Positions 6,168 to 6,169 of a DNA stretch of 6,169 bases are shown piece after piece; within the stretch, counting starts at the first letter, position 1, and the number at the start of each line of letters is the position of its first letter. The notes beneath the pieces are model-generated. The model made no database searches. It was not told the DNA's origin and saw only the letters and a program-made list of their open reading frames with translations. This stretch comes from Bacilli bacterium. Lineage in GTDB: Bacteria; Bacillota_I; Bacilli_A; Izemoplasmatales; Hujiaoplasmataceae. The translations under genes and the position numbers were made by a program. The DNA lies in the NCBI GenBank assembly GCA_018400565.1, contig JAGYMP010000018.1, positions 1 through 6,169 on the forward strand. The letters are read 5' to 3'.

Positions 6168-6169
6168 AT

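Overview
The window carries a histidine-utilisation (hut) operon on the minus strand, with a tRNA gene and its terminator upstream. It is almost fully coding. The four complete proteins are recognisable at family level with their catalytic motifs intact, and a fifth gene is cut by the left edge. In transcription order (right to left): tRNA-Lys(CUU), an intrinsic terminator, a promoter/operator region of about 125 bp, then hutH, hutU, ftcD, hutI and the start of fchA.

The genes form one pathway. HutH removes ammonia from L-histidine to give urocanate. HutU hydrates urocanate to imidazolonepropionate. HutI opens the ring to N-formimino-L-glutamate (FIGLU). The formiminotransferase (FtcD) moves the formimino group to tetrahydrofolate and releases glutamate. 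The cyclodeaminase (FchA) converts 5-formimino-THF to 5,10-methenyl-THF plus ammonia. This is the folate-linked route; no hutG (formiminoglutamase) or hutF is seen here. The net products would be glutamate, two ammonia and a one-carbon unit on folate. The two folate enzymes are separate proteins, whereas mammals have one fused FTCD protein.

The junctions are very tight: hutH/hutU overlap by 8 nt, hutU/ftcD are 1 nt apart, ftcD/hutI overlap by 4 nt (ATGA), and hutI/fchA overlap by 4 nt (ATGA). This strongly implies one polycistronic mRNA with translational coupling. The operon probably continues past the left edge. No regulator or transporter gene lies in the window.

Host: a bacterium using UGA as stop (three of four complete genes end in TGA), with strong AGGAGG-type Shine-Dalgarno sites, a T-tract intrinsic terminator and moderate GC content. 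This fits Bacillota or a neighbouring low-to-moderate GC lineage and argues against Mollicutes that read UGA as Trp. The genus cannot be told from this window. The long urocanase, close to the animal form in length and motifs, is the most distinctive protein feature.

I do not see an undescribed system. The least explained element is the hutH upstream region, with a perfect 16-bp palindrome partly overlapped by a second inverted repeat. It is probably an operator for a regulator encoded elsewhere.
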